Counted from the first letter of the stretch, positions 38,741 to 47,477 are shown. The stretch: 64,000 nucleotides of DNA from Bacillus wiedmannii (GCF_001583695.1 NZ_LOBC01000019.1:24272-88271), one strand, 5' to 3'. Numbers and translations: made by a program. The notes: generated from the letters alone by a model not told the origin.

Positions 38741-40036
38741 TCACTTTTCATTACGCCATATTTGTTCTAGTAATATGCTGACAACTGTACCTACGAACAA
38801 ACCATTTCCGAATATATATTGCATAACAGACGGCAGTGATTGGAGTGCTCCAGACGGTAAAAACATAACACCGCTTCCAAATAATACAGAAACTCCTAAA
38901 ACCGTTACATTCCTTTCGCTCATTGGCACTTGTTTTATATTATGAAACCCAATTCCAATTAACTGTACGAACGAAGCCATTAAAACCGCAGATGCGACAG
39001 CGGGTGGTAACGATGCTAAGTAACGAATAATATTTGGAAACAACGACATTACGACTAGTAACAAACATGCTAGTAAGAACGATCGTATATATTTTTGTTT
39101 CGTTAAACGTATAAATCCTGCCGTTGCTGGTAACGGCACGACACCTACAGTTGAAAATACAGAAGAAATGATATGCGAAATCCCTCCAACCCACGTACCA
39201 CCCTTCAACTGTTTTTGTTCAATAGTCCCCTTTTGAATGGTAGCTTGATTTATTGCTATAATAGCTGCCACTGTATTTGAAACTAAAATACATACCATAA
39301 CGAAACTGGATACAGCCATACCTGTATTCCACTTTGGAAGTCCCCAAGCAAATACATGTGGAAGTTGCACAAAATGAGTTACTTGAGATGGAATCGTCAT
39401 TTTTCCTGCAATGAGAAAAAGAATCCACCCACTAATTAATCCTATTAAAACCGCATAACTTTTGACAAAACCTTTTCCGAAGTTAGATAGTATAATAACG
39501 AAAAGAAATATGCTAAACGCAATTATCGCTGTAAATCCATCGATTTGAGAAACAGTAGCAGTAATTCCTAGCATTCCTTTTAGAAATACACCGCTTAATT
39601 GTAAACATAATAAAAGTAAAAACGTCCCTGTCACAAGCGGCGTGAATAAAAATAAAATACGTCCGATAAAACCAGTGACTCCTAATCCTATTAAAATAAC
39701 ACCGGAAATTATCATTCCTAATTCTAAAATTTGCAACGTACTATGTAATTGATCTTGCCCGGCCGTTGCATAAGCAAGTACGGTAAATACTCCAACCCAC
39801 GATCCAGCTGGTCCATCCGCAATTGGCAGTCTATGTCCAAGCCACCCTTGTAAAAAAGAAGATATACCAACTACAAAAAACGTACGCTGCATTAAATAAA
39901 ATATTTCTTCCGTCGTAAGATGAAATAATCCGCCAACGACAATTGGTAGTGCAATTGAATTCGCTAATAAAAATATAAACCATTGCAAAGTTCCCATAAT
40001 ATGATTTTGGTTATGTTGATTGTCCAAATTTTTCAT
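38741..40036 (-). CDS. NCS2-family nucleobase permease (uracil/xanthine type)
   Basis: 431 residues with about 12-14 hydrophobic helices, in the uracil/xanthine permease family. Indicators are the ADGPAGSWVGVFTVLAYAT stretch (equivalent to the family's QD/gS region) and VGGISHIISSVFSTVGVVPLPATAG late in the protein. The ATG at 40036 has AAAGG almost touching it; TTG three codons later is better spaced, so the start is uncertain. It lies downstream of and on the same strand as a deaminase-like amidohydrolase, suggesting uptake and deamination of a nucleobase. Confidence 0.82.
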   Translation of the reverse strand: MKNLDNQHNQNHIMGTLQWFIFLLANSIALPIVVGGLFHLTTEEIFYLMQRTFFVVGISSFLQGWLGHRLPIADGPAGSWVGVFTVLAYATAGQDQLHSTLQILELGMIISGVILIGLGVTGFIGRILFLFTPLVTGTFLLLLCLQLSGVFLKGMLGITATVSQIDGFTAIIAFSIFLFVIILSNFGKGFVKSYAVLIGLISGWILFLIAGKMTIPSQVTHFVQLPHVFAWGLPKWNTGMAVSSFVMVCILVSNTVAAIIAINQATIQKGTIEQKQLKGGTWVGGISHIISSVFSTVGVVPLPATAGFIRLTKQKYIRSFLLACLLLVVMSLFPNIIRYLASLPPAVASAVLMASFVQLIGIGFHNIKQVPMSERNVTVLGVSVLFGSGVMFLPSGALQSLPSVMQYIFGNGLFVGTVVSILLEQIWRNEK

Positions 40037-40081
40037 CCTTTCTAGCTTCCCTATAAGAAATATATTGCAAGCATAACAAAG

Positions 40082-40111
40082 AAGGGTTCTACACTCACAA
40101 TTAGAACCCTC
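40082..40111 (-). terminator. Terminator after the amidohydrolase
   Basis: AAGGGTTCTA / TTAGAACCCT arms with a 10-base loop and downstream T-rich sequence. It may attenuate rather than fully separate the amidohydrolase and permease genes. Confidence 0.7.
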
Positions 40112-40134
40112 CTCAAAACATTCACACGATTCTT

Positions 40135-41376
40135 TTACACAAGATTATTTAATTCCACCTCATTTAAACTTCCAACAACAATATTTCCTTTATGCACAAC
40201 TAAACGCTTCTCTGTTTGACGCGCTACCGCTTCAGCAGTACATGTTGCATTCGTCAAAACAAAACTCGCTTCATCTCCTACATTCGGCCATGCTCGCTTC
40301 CCTTCATTGTTTAACGTTTCTTTTCCACCCGTAATAAAGCGAAGGGCTTTTCCTAAAGACCTTTCGTCACTCCACCCAAAACGCTCTGCTAATCGATTTG
40401 CCTTTTGCAGCATATCACCTGTGCCAAACGGTGACCAATGATCAGTAATACTATCATTTCCTAATGAAACTTTCACACCTTTTTTATCTAATAACGGAAT
40501 TGGGATTACTTGTTTCCCAATTGGCACCGTTGAAGTAATATCAATATTTAAAGCAGCTAGTCTTTCCGCCACTTCTTCAACTTCTTTATCCGTAACACCA
40601 CCAAGTCCAAGTGCATGACTAATTGTTACGCGACCTTGCCATCCCGCTTCTTCTGTTAAACTTGCCAATCGCTTCATCGTAAACGTCCCAAGATTATTCG
40701 CATCATGCAGATGAATATCAACATCTGCATTAAATTCTACTGCGATATCCATAATGGTATGTAATGATTTTTCAATATCATTATCCACTGTAGCTGGATC
40801 CACTCCACCGACTAGATGCGCACCCATACGCATCGCATCTTTCACAAGTTGCACAGAATTGCTGCGCAATAATCCGTGTTGCGGAAAAGCAACAATTCTA
40901 CCAGAAACCTGATTTTTATATGTTTCCAACGCCGCTAACGTCGCCTCCAAATTACCAAGTCCAATAATCGGATCAACATTACAATGCGTTCTAATATTCG
41001 TTGCACCATTTCGAAGCAATAACGCTAACATATTTTCCGCCCTATCTTGAGCAGTTGCTAATTGCTTCGGCAGAATTTTTTCTTCTTCATGAAAACGCGT
41101 AAAAATATTCTCTGCTGGCATACAAGCTTTCCAAGGACCACTATAATACGTCTTATCAATATGAATATGCATCTCTTCAAAAGCTGGCAAAATTAATAAA
41201 CGCTTAGCATCAAGAATTAATACTCCTTCCTCTTGAACAGCCCCTGCTATCATTTTTTTAATTCGTCCATCTTCAATGAGTAAACTACATAACTCTGTTT
41301 CTGTTTCGGAAATTCTCCCCTCTTCATATGTATACCCTGATTCAAGCATTACGTTAGTCAGCCAATATACTGTCAT
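40135..41376 (-). CDS. Cytosine-deaminase-like amidohydrolase
   Basis: 413 residues of the metal-dependent amidohydrolase superfamily (TIM barrel). Metal and catalytic motifs: [15 protein letters not shown] (first HxH), [32 protein letters not shown], and [16 protein letters not shown] with the catalytic aspartate. The N-terminal LTNVML and C-terminal strands form the small beta domain. Organisation resembles E. coli codA-codB (deaminase plus permease). Substrate not determinable. ATG 41376 is preferred, GGGGG nine bases ahead; a GTG at 41391 is in frame. Confidence 0.82.
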   Translation of the reverse strand: MTVYWLTNVMLESGYTYEEGRISETETELCSLLIEDGRIKKMIAGAVQEEGVLILDAKRLLILPAFEEMHIHIDKTYYSGPWKACMPAENIFTRFHEEEKILPKQLATAQDRAENMLALLLRNGATNIRTHCNVDPIIGLGNLEATLAALETYKNQVSGRIVAFPQHGLLRSNSVQLVKDAMRMGAHLVGGVDPATVDNDIEKSLHTIMDIAVEFNADVDIHLHDANNLGTFTMKRLASLTEEAGWQGRVTISHALGLGGVTDKEVEEVAERLAALNIDITSTVPIGKQVIPIPLLDKKGVKVSLGNDSITDHWSPFGTGDMLQKANRLAERFGWSDERSLGKALRFITGGKETLNNEGKRAWPNVGDEASFVLTNATCTAEAVARQTEKRLVVHKGNIVVGSLNEVELNNLV

Positions 41377-41541
41377 CTCTATTTCCCCCACCCTTTATTA
41401 AAAGTTACCTCTTACTATAATTTTAATATCAACTGAAAATTAAGACAATTAATACGACTGTTCCCTAAAAAAAATGTCATACAACCTCATAGTCTTCTCA
41501 TAAATTTCCATATAGAATAGAAGTATATAGCTTGGTATAAA

Positions 41542-41689
41542 GTGAAACTTTGATCAGTGGGGGGGTTTGTTCATCCCCCCACTGATCATTAGTTAAACCA
41601 ATCGGGCTTTTACGGGCAGTTAATCCCCACCTAACTTCTTTGCTTTCGCTGAATTTTTAGGTGGAGGTCTTACTGCCCGTTAAAGCGGG
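41542..41689. repeat. bcr1-like repeat (D), full length with perfect target duplication
   Basis: 148 bp flanked by identical ATAAA copies (41537-41541 and 41690-41694). It starts GTGAAACTTTGATCAGTGGG and ends TTACTGCCCGTTAAAGCGGG. Internal inverted repeats: GATCAGTGGGGGG/CCCCCCACTGATC, GGGCTTTTACGGGC, CCCCACCT/AGGTGGA. The size, TTTAT/ATAAA duplication and fold fit the bcr1 element described in the B. cereus group. The downstream gene's ribosome site begins one base after its right duplication. Confidence 0.88.
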
Positions 41690-41711
41690 ATAAAAAGGAG
41701 TGGATTGGAAG

Positions 41712-41897
41712 ATGTCAAAAAGATTATGTAAATCCGAAACTGATAAAATGCTATTTGGTATATGCGGTGGTTTAGGGGAATATTTTGATATTAGCTCTAC
41801 TCTCATTCGCATACTTTGGGTCATTGCTATTTTATGTTTTGGGACGGGGTTTTTAGTTTATTTTATTTGTTTATTACTTATGCCACGCTCTTACTAA
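41712..41897 (+). CDS. PspC-domain membrane protein
   Basis: 61 residues forming a single PspC domain: KRLCKSETDKMLFGICGGLGEYFDISSTLIRILWV, with the conserved GICGGLGEYF and LIRILW, then membrane segment LVYFICLLLMP. Small stand-alone PspC proteins are linked to phage-shock or envelope stress responses. ATG 41712 is 11 bases after AAGGAG; a GTG at 41700 overlaps the ribosome site. Its leader begins at the end of bcr1 copy D, so its promoter is either within or upstream of the repeat. Confidence 0.85.
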   Translation: MSKRLCKSETDKMLFGICGGLGEYFDISSTLIRILWVIAILCFGTGFLVYFICLLLMPRSY

Positions 41898-41930
41898 TAA
41901 CATTCTTTCATCTATTTGAGCATAGCGTAT

Positions 41931-41968
41931 AAAAAATCCCCTATAGATTTTTCTATAGGGGATTTTTT
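41931..41968. terminator. Bidirectional terminator between the pspC-type and XRE genes
   Basis: Perfect 17-bp arms AAAAAATCCCCTATAGA / TCTATAGGGGATTTTTT. Confidence 0.95.
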
Positions 41969-42540
41969 CATGAAGAATATTTCATCGTTAAATGTAATAC
42001 TGCTACTTCATCTTCTTCATTTCTATAACTATGTTTTTTATTCGCTTCAAATTGAATAGAGTCAAACTCATTTAATTCGTATACATCGCTTTCTACTTGA
42101 ATCGATACTTTCCCTTTCATTACTGTTACAAGCTCAATAGCACCTTCATGATGAGCTTCTGGTTCATATATACTATTCGATCTTAAACAAGCACGATGCA
42201 TTTCCATCCCCGTTTCTTTCGTATAGCGGAACATCGTTTCTAAATGCCATGCTTGTCCTACATCTACTGCAAATCCTTCACCGCAGCGCGCCACAGCTAC
42301 AGGTTCTCCAACAACCATCAATCGCGATAAAGGAATCGATAACCCTTTCGTTATTTTCCAAATGACAGCTAACGTCGGATTCGTTTCGCCTCTTTCAATC
42401 TTTCCTAATGTTAATTTACTAACCCCAGTTTTTTGGGCTAATTCTTCTAAACTTAATTTTTGTTCATTTCGAATTTGTCTTAACAGCTGACCTACTTGCT
42501 GAATGACTTCTTTCGTTTGCATATCTTCATGTTCTTTCAT
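41968..42540 (-). CDS. XRE-family regulator with cupin domain
   Basis: 190 residues: N-terminal helix-turn-helix (IRNEQKLSLEELAQKTGVSK LTLGKIERGETNPTL, residues about 18-60) followed by a C-terminal cupin (HEGAIELVTVMKGKVSIQVESDVYEL). Such two-domain regulators often bind a small ligand and control an adjacent transporter or catabolic gene. It is divergent from an EmrE-type exporter 100 bases away, with a palindrome over that promoter. ATG at 42540 follows AAGGTGG. Confidence 0.87.
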   Translation of the reverse strand: MKEHEDMQTKEVIQQVGQLLRQIRNEQKLSLEELAQKTGVSKLTLGKIERGETNPTLAVIWKITKGLSIPLSRLMVVGEPVAVARCGEGFAVDVGQAWHLETMFRYTKETGMEMHRACLRSNSIYEPEAHHEGAIELVTVMKGKVSIQVESDVYELNEFDSIQFEANKKHSYRNEEDEVAVLHLTMKYSS

Positions 42541-42569
42541 CTATAAAACCACCTTAAAGTATAAAATAG

Positions 42570-42601
42570 TTTACTTTTATTATTTTTAAGTATATTATAC
42601 T
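42570..42601 (+). promoter_or_regulatory. Promoter and palindromic operator of the EmrE-type gene
   Basis: TTTACT (42570-42575), 17-bp spacer, TATTAT (42593-42598). A perfect odd palindrome AGTATATTATACT (42589-42601) covers the -10. The divergent XRE-cupin protein is the likely binder (inference). Confidence 0.55.
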
Positions 42602-42640
42602 ATACGTAATCATCAAATTCCGAAAGGAGTGCTATGCTTC

Positions 42641-43606
42641 ATGCGCGCAATTTTATTAGGCCTTTTATCATCAGCCTTTTTTTCCGCAACCTTTATTATT
42701 AATCGAGCGATGAATGTATCTGGAACGAGCTGGGCCTGGACAGCTTCCTTCCGTTTTTTATTTGCTCTCCCTATTTTATTCCTTATCGTTTTATTTCGCA
42801 AAAACTTAAAGGGTTTATGGGAAGAATTAAAGAAACATCCATTAGCGTGGATCGGATGGGGGTCCGTTGCTGGTATTGGTTTCTATTCTTTATTAAGTTT
42901 CGCAGCTGTCTTTTCTCCAGCTTGGCTCGTTGCTGGAACTTGGCAAGTTACTATATTAGCAGGGCTACTTTTATCACCGTTATTCTTCGTTAAAATAGAA
43001 ACGAAATTAGGCACAAAACTTGTACGCGGAAAAATTCCACTTCGTAGTTTATATGTCGCATTATTTATTTTACTTGGTGTAATTTGTATGCAAGCGACTG
43101 CAGCAGGTCATATTACAATGACTCAGTTCATTTCAGGTTTTTTACCTGTCGTAGTAGCAGCCTTCTTATATCCATTCGGCAACCGAAAAATGATGGAGCT
43201 TGTTGGCGGACGTCTTGATACGTTCCAACGTGTATTAGGAATGGCAATAGGAAGTCTACCTATAACAATTTTACTTGGTATATATGGATTTTCTACTACC
43301 GGTATTCCAACATCCAGCCAAATGTTGCAAGGATTTTTGTTAGCCTTATGTTCTGGCGTGATTGCGACGATGACATTTTTCTTTGCTACTGACTTAGCCA
43401 AAGATAACCTCTCTCTACTTGGAGCTGTTGAAGCAACGCAAGCTGGAACGATGGTCTTTACCGTGCTTGGCGAAATTGTTTTCTTGAATGGTTCATTTCC
43501 TGGTGGTCTTTCCCTACTTGGAATGATTATTATTATGTTAGGAATGGTTGCAAATAGCGTTTTAAACCGTTCTGCCCCAGTCGTTAAGCAGAAAAAAACT
43601 GCATAA
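42641..43606 (+). CDS. EmrE-type multidrug efflux transporter (DMT superfamily)
   Basis: 321 residues with about ten hydrophobic helices and the internal duplication of the drug/metabolite transporter fold. Starts MRAILLGLLSSAFFSATFII; mid-protein WLVAGTWQVTILAGLLLSPL; later LSLLGAVEATQAGTMVFTVLGEI. It resembles the large Bacillus 'putative multidrug resistance efflux transporter' family rather than the short SMR proteins. ATG 42641 lies 11 bases after AAAGGAG. Substrate unknown. Confidence 0.8.
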   Translation: MRAILLGLLSSAFFSATFIINRAMNVSGTSWAWTASFRFLFALPILFLIVLFRKNLKGLWEELKKHPLAWIGWGSVAGIGFYSLLSFAAVFSPAWLVAGTWQVTILAGLLLSPLFFVKIETKLGTKLVRGKIPLRSLYVALFILLGVICMQATAAGHITMTQFISGFLPVVVAAFLYPFGNRKMMELVGGRLDTFQRVLGMAIGSLPITILLGIYGFSTTGIPTSSQMLQGFLLALCSGVIATMTFFFATDLAKDNLSLLGAVEATQAGTMVFTVLGEIVFLNGSFPGGLSLLGMIIIMLGMVANSVLNRSAPVVKQKKTA

Positions 43607-43647
43607 AAAAGAGTATAGTTCTCTAACAAAGAACTATACTCTTTTTT
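43605..43647 (+). terminator. Terminator after the EmrE-type gene
   Basis: 17-bp arms AAAAAAGAGTATAGTTC / GAACTATACTCTTTTTT. Confidence 0.95.
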
Positions 43648-43749
43648 TATTGTCCCCCTATTTCGCCTTATCAGAATAGTATTTCATTAGCTGTTTATAC
43701 TAAAACCTATGTTATAATACGTTTCATGCGCAATATTAGGAGGTAAATT

Positions 43750-44415
43750 ATGTTAAAAAAAGCAATCGCTGAATTTATTGGTACATTTGTACTTGTATTA
43801 TTCGGAACTGGAGTAGCTGTCATTGGCGGCGGAATTGAAGGAATTGGAACATTAGGAATCGCTATGGCTTTCGGTCTATCTATTGTGGCTATGGCATATA
43901 GCATCGGAACAATTTCTGGATGTCACATTAACCCAGCAGTATCAGTAGCTATGTTCATCAACAAAAGAATGAACGCTATGGAACTTTGTTATTATGTATT
44001 AGCTCAAATTTTAGGTGGTTTATTAGGAACTGCAACGTTAGTAACGATTTTACGCTCTGCTAAAACACCTTTAGATAATTTAGGTCAAAATGGTTTTGGA
44101 ACTCTTGGTTTATCTGGAGCATTTCTAGTTGAATTTATTTTAACTTTCGTATTCATTTTAGTTATCGTTGCTGTAACAGGTAAAAAAGGAAGTTCTTCTC
44201 TAGCAGGATTAGTAATTGGTTTCACATTAGTTTTAGTTCACTTATTAGGAATTCCGTTAACTGGAACTTCTGTTAACCCAGCTCGTAGTATCGCACCAGC
44301 TCTATTCGCTGGCGGAGAAGCACTTTCTCAACTATGGGTATTCATCGTAGCACCAATTCTTGGTGGTATCGTAGCAGCTATTGTTGGTAAATTCATTTTA
44401 AATACTGAAAAATAG
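43750..44415 (+). CDS. Aquaporin Z-type water channel
   Basis: 221-residue MIP-family channel with six helices and two NPA boxes: CHINPAVSVAMF and TSVNPARSIAP. The sequence LVHLLGIPLTGTSVNPARS has the histidine and arginine of the AqpZ selectivity filter, so a water channel is more likely than a glycerol facilitator (no NPARD). Starts MLKKAIAEFIGTFVLVLFGTG, the usual N-terminus, behind AGGAGG. No glycerol genes adjoin it. The symbol aqpZ would be reasonable, but I leave it open. Confidence 0.92.
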   Translation: MLKKAIAEFIGTFVLVLFGTGVAVIGGGIEGIGTLGIAMAFGLSIVAMAYSIGTISGCHINPAVSVAMFINKRMNAMELCYYVLAQILGGLLGTATLVTILRSAKTPLDNLGQNGFGTLGLSGAFLVEFILTFVFILVIVAVTGKKGSSSLAGLVIGFTLVLVHLLGIPLTGTSVNPARSIAPALFAGGEALSQLWVFIVAPILGGIVAAIVGKFILNTEK

Positions 44416-44435
44416 AATTTTCAATATTTCTGAAT

Positions 44436-44476
44436 AAAAAAAGGCGAGCCCTCATTATGAGGTTGCTCGCTTTTTT
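44436..44476. terminator. Bidirectional terminator between aquaporin and rrf2-type genes
   Basis: AAAAAAGGCGAGC / GCTCGCTTTTTT with an inner CCTCAT/ATGAGG pair. Confidence 0.9.
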
Positions 44477-44906
44477 ACTCTTTCATTTTAGACTTTAAGT
44501 TTGTAACTAATTGATCTACCGTTACATTTGCAAGTACGTTTTCCATCGCTTCTTGCGCTTGCATTAAAATAATTTCTAATACTGATTGAATATTAGCTCC
44601 TACTGGACATTCAATGTTGGGATTTTCATGGAAGGAAAATAGTTGTCCTTCTTCTACAACTTCCACTGCTTTATATACATCAAGTAATGTAATTTCTTCT
44701 AAATCACGAGCAAGTGTCGTACCACCTTTACCAGCTTGTACATCAACAAGTCCTGCTCTCTTCAACATTCCTGTAATGCGACGAATCACAACTGGATTTG
44801 TATTCACACTACCAGCAATCCATTCAGAGGTACAGCGAGAGTTTCGATCTATCGCAAGTAACGTTAACATATGAACACCTACTGTAAAACGACTACTAAT
44901 CCCCAT
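44475..44906 (-). CDS. Rrf2-family transcriptional regulator
   Basis: 143 residues: winged helix with TVGVHMLTLLAID, IAGSVNTNPVVIRRITGMLKRAG and VDVQAGKGGTTLARDLEEITLLDVYKAVE, the Rrf2 pattern. It has only one cysteine (IECPVGAN), so it lacks the three-cysteine Fe-S cluster of IscR/NsrR and is closer to YwnA/CymR-like forms. ATG 44906 follows AAAGGAGGG; the ATG at 44930 is upstream of that site. Target not evident; the NatAB-like genes upstream are separated by a terminator. Confidence 0.88.
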   Translation of the reverse strand: MGISSRFTVGVHMLTLLAIDRNSRCTSEWIAGSVNTNPVVIRRITGMLKRAGLVDVQAGKGGTTLARDLEEITLLDVYKAVEVVEEGQLFSFHENPNIECPVGANIQSVLEIILMQAQEAMENVLANVTVDQLVTNLKSKMKE

Positions 44907-44985
44907 CTGCACACCCTCCTTTGTATTCATTCTATTAAAAGACGACTCTTATTATTATATACTATTTTTAATTTATACATAAAGA

Positions 44986-45018
44986 AAAAGCATGATTCCA
45001 ATAGGAAATCATACTTTT
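44986..45018 (-). terminator. Terminator after the ABC permease gene
   Basis: AAAAGcATGATT / AATCATaCTTTT arms, then TTTTCTTTATG on the minus strand. Confidence 0.8.
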
Positions 45019-45024
45019 CTCTCA

Positions 45025-46248
45025 TTATTGACGCTTTATAAACTTCGCTAAATCTTTAAATTTCACTTTGTCTGAGTAATTCATTACGCCATTTACGTAA
45101 ATGCGACTTGTAACAGCACTTAAAATACCGATTGTCGCTAAAAGCCCCGCCAATGTTATCATAATTTCTAACATACCAGTTTCACCAGCTACAAAGCGTG
45201 AGAATGTAACCATCGGGGTAAAGAACGGAACATAAGAGCTTATAACAACGATAGTACTATTTGGGTCACCTAACGATTTAAGACTTATAAAGAATGCTGC
45301 AATTATTAAAATTGAAATCGGTAGCATTACACCTTGCAAATCCTCCGTCTTAGAAACAACCGCACCAGCAGCTGCATACATCATCGCATACAGGAAATAT
45401 CCTGTAACAAAATAAATTAGGAACATACCGATTATTTTTGCATCTAACTTTGTAACATCAATTACGCCAAATAAGGAACCATTTTCTAAATCTACCCACC
45501 CTAGTAAATAAGGAACTAAATAACCACATGCCAATATGACAAGTTGTAATAACGCCGTTGAAACAACCGCTAAAATTTTTGCATACATCATCGTAAGAGG
45601 TTTTACTTTCGGAATCATAACTTCCATAACGCGAGAAGCTTTTTCAGAAGCAATATTCATCGCAATTGTGCTTCCGAACGCAACAATAAACATATATAAA
45701 GCGAATATGAAGAAATATGCAATTCCGGCAGAGGCAGAACGATCTTTTATTGCTTCTTGTTTCACAGAAATTTCGGTTTGCAATTGTTGTGCAATTTCTG
45801 GTGAAACATTATGTTTAGCAACTGTTACCGCCATATATTTTCCCTTTAAATAACTAGCTATAATTGTAGAATTTGTTTCACTAGCGAACCCATTAAACAT
45901 ATACGTGACTTCTGGAACTCCATTCTTTTCAGTTACACGAAACAAACCGTCTAACTCGCCTTCTTCTACTTGTTTATGCAGTTTATTGAAATCTTCTTTT
46001 GAACCAATTGTTAATTTAGCTGATGGTAATAACTTAGTTAACTCTTCTTTTTGTATTTTATATGTAGAACTCTCTGTCACAACTGCAATTTTATCTTTAT
46101 CCTTATTTTTATCATTACTTGAAGTAAAATGATTGAACGCAAAAATCCCAAAAACAATTAAAAATAAAATCGCGCTCATGATTAATGATTTTTTAGATAA
46201 AAATGCTTCCCTGAAATAAAATGAAAATACGTGAGAAAATTTACGCAT
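45025..46248 (-). CDS. ABC-2 type exporter permease, NatB/YhaP-like
   Basis: 407 residues: an N-terminal membrane helix (SLIMSAILFLIVFGIFAF), an extracellular domain to about residue 170, then five or six helices (GIAYFFIFALYMFIVAFGST; VVSTALLQLVILACGYLVPYLL; SILIIAAFFIS), typical of ABC-2 permeases like NatB and B. subtilis YhaP. Paired two bases downstream of its ATPase. By family, it exports sodium or an unknown compound. Confidence 0.85.
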   Translation of the reverse strand: MRKFSHVFSFYFREAFLSKKSLIMSAILFLIVFGIFAFNHFTSSNDKNKDKDKIAVVTESSTYKIQKEELTKLLPSAKLTIGSKEDFNKLHKQVEEGELDGLFRVTEKNGVPEVTYMFNGFASETNSTIIASYLKGKYMAVTVAKHNVSPEIAQQLQTEISVKQEAIKDRSASAGIAYFFIFALYMFIVAFGSTIAMNIASEKASRVMEVMIPKVKPLTMMYAKILAVVSTALLQLVILACGYLVPYLLGWVDLENGSLFGVIDVTKLDAKIIGMFLIYFVTGYFLYAMMYAAAGAVVSKTEDLQGVMLPISILIIAAFFISLKSLGDPNSTIVVISSYVPFFTPMVTFSRFVAGETGMLEIMITLAGLLATIGILSAVTSRIYVNGVMNYSDKVKFKDLAKFIKRQ

Positions 46249-46250
46249 CG

Positions 46251-47135
46251 TTATTTCGCCCTCTCTACAAAGATTTCGTTTAACGTCGGCTCTAACATTT
46301 TAAATTGTCGTAAGGTAACACCTTGTTCTTGCAATTGTTGTAAAATCTTTAGAGCTTCTGCATCATCTTGTACTTGCACATAAAGAAGGCCTTGTTGTTT
46401 TTCATAGGATACATGAATAGCTTCTAATCCCTTCGCATTCTCTTCTGTATCTTCAATCGTCAAATTACGGAAACCATACTCTTTTTTAATATCACTTAAC
46501 TGGCCTTTTACGACTGCTTCGCCTTCTTTCAAAATACATACATGTTGGCAAAAAGCCTCTACTTGTTCCATACGATGACTAGATAAAATAATGGTCTTTC
46601 CGCTCTGTACTTGTTCTTCAATAATGCTAGCTAACATCCCAGCATTAACTGGATCTAGTCCGCTAAATGGTTCATCTAAAATGAGAAGTTCAGGATTATG
46701 AAGAAGGGCAGCAATTAATTGGATTTTTTGCTGGTTCCCTTTTGAAAGCTCTCCTGCCGTTTTAAATTTATATTCCGGTATCGCTAATCGCTCTAACCAG
46801 TGATCAATAGCCAGATCTACTTCTTTTTTCGACATTCCTTCTAATCTACCAAAATATCGCAACTGGTCTATTACTCTACTTTTTGTATATAAACCTCTTT
46901 CTTCTGGTAAATACCCAATCGTTACCCCACTAGTCCCAAATGATTTTCCATCCCATGTAATAGAGCCTTCATTAGGCGTTAATAATCCGAGAAGCATTTT
47001 GATTGTCGTTGTTTTCCCTGCACCATTTCGTCCAAGTAATCCTAGCACTTCACCTTTTGGTAACGAAATTTGCAAGCCATTAACTGCTTTTGATTCCCCA
47101 AATTGCTTCGTTAAGTTTTGAATTTGTAAACTCAA
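46251..47135 (-). CDS. ABC exporter ATPase, NatA/YhaQ-like
   Basis: 294 residues. Walker A GLLGRNGAGKTTTIKM, Q-loop GYLPEERGLYTKSR, signature LSKGNQQKIQL, Walker B LLILDEPFSGLDPVNA, H-loop ILSSHRMEQV, plus a C-terminal extension ending with the DUF4162-like region (FKMLEPTLNEIFVERAK) seen in NatA-type subunits. Start is TTG at 47135 (LSLQIQNLTKQFG) preceded by GGGGAGG; upstream codons to 47162 lack support. It forms an operon with the permease and is likely controlled by the double palindrome upstream. Confidence 0.92.
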   Translation of the reverse strand: MSLQIQNLTKQFGESKAVNGLQISLPKGEVLGLLGRNGAGKTTTIKMLLGLLTPNEGSITWDGKSFGTSGVTIGYLPEERGLYTKSRVIDQLRYFGRLEGMSKKEVDLAIDHWLERLAIPEYKFKTAGELSKGNQQKIQLIAALLHNPELLILDEPFSGLDPVNAGMLASIIEEQVQSGKTIILSSHRMEQVEAFCQHVCILKEGEAVVKGQLSDIKKEYGFRNLTIEDTEENAKGLEAIHVSYEKQQGLLYVQVQDDAEALKILQQLQEQGVTLRQFKMLEPTLNEIFVERAK

Positions 47136-47272
47136 AGTATAAAGCCTCCCCTTTAATATCATTCATACTCTCTTTCAAAGACTATGTTTATTCAGGATAA
47201 ACTATAGCACTACACTTCATCCTCTTAGTATGTAACATCTCCTTAATCCATCATTTGTTCTATTTAGTTAAA

Positions 47273-47301
47273 ATTGTAAATAACATCATGTTATTTGTCA
47301 A
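47273..47301 (-). promoter_or_regulatory. Promoter of the NatAB-like operon
   Basis: TTGACA (47296-47301), 17-bp spacer, TACAAT (47273-47278) on the minus strand, an almost ideal sigma-A promoter. Its -35 lies inside the first palindrome. Confidence 0.85.
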
Positions 47302-47334
47302 TTATAATTGTCATTTCGACAATTATAATTGACA
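47296..47334. promoter_or_regulatory. Double palindrome (candidate repressor operators)
   Basis: TGTCAATTATAATTGTC and GACAATTATAATTGACA face each other across ATTTC, forming an inverted repeat of about 17-bp arms. Each arm itself contains the palindrome CAATTATAATTG. The first unit overlaps the -35 of the NatAB-like promoter. The layout suggests two adjacent dimer sites of an unknown regulator acting on the ABC operon and perhaps on the divergent phosphatase gene. Elsewhere in 47136-47477 there is only AT-rich sequence and the phosphatase ribosome site. Confidence 0.6.
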
Positions 47335-47477
47335 AAATGATTTCCAACATTTTTCTCATCTTTCTAATATAGGACATACTACTATATATACAAAAGACAA
47401 TATGCAAATGTTCATAAAAAATTTTTATATTTTAATATATAATATAAGATGATTTTCTAACATCAAGGAGGATACAT

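Noticed and set aside
41377-41536. Possible purine riboswitch upstream of the deaminase/permease genes
   Set aside because: I saw none of the conserved core of the xpt-type aptamer and no terminator switch.
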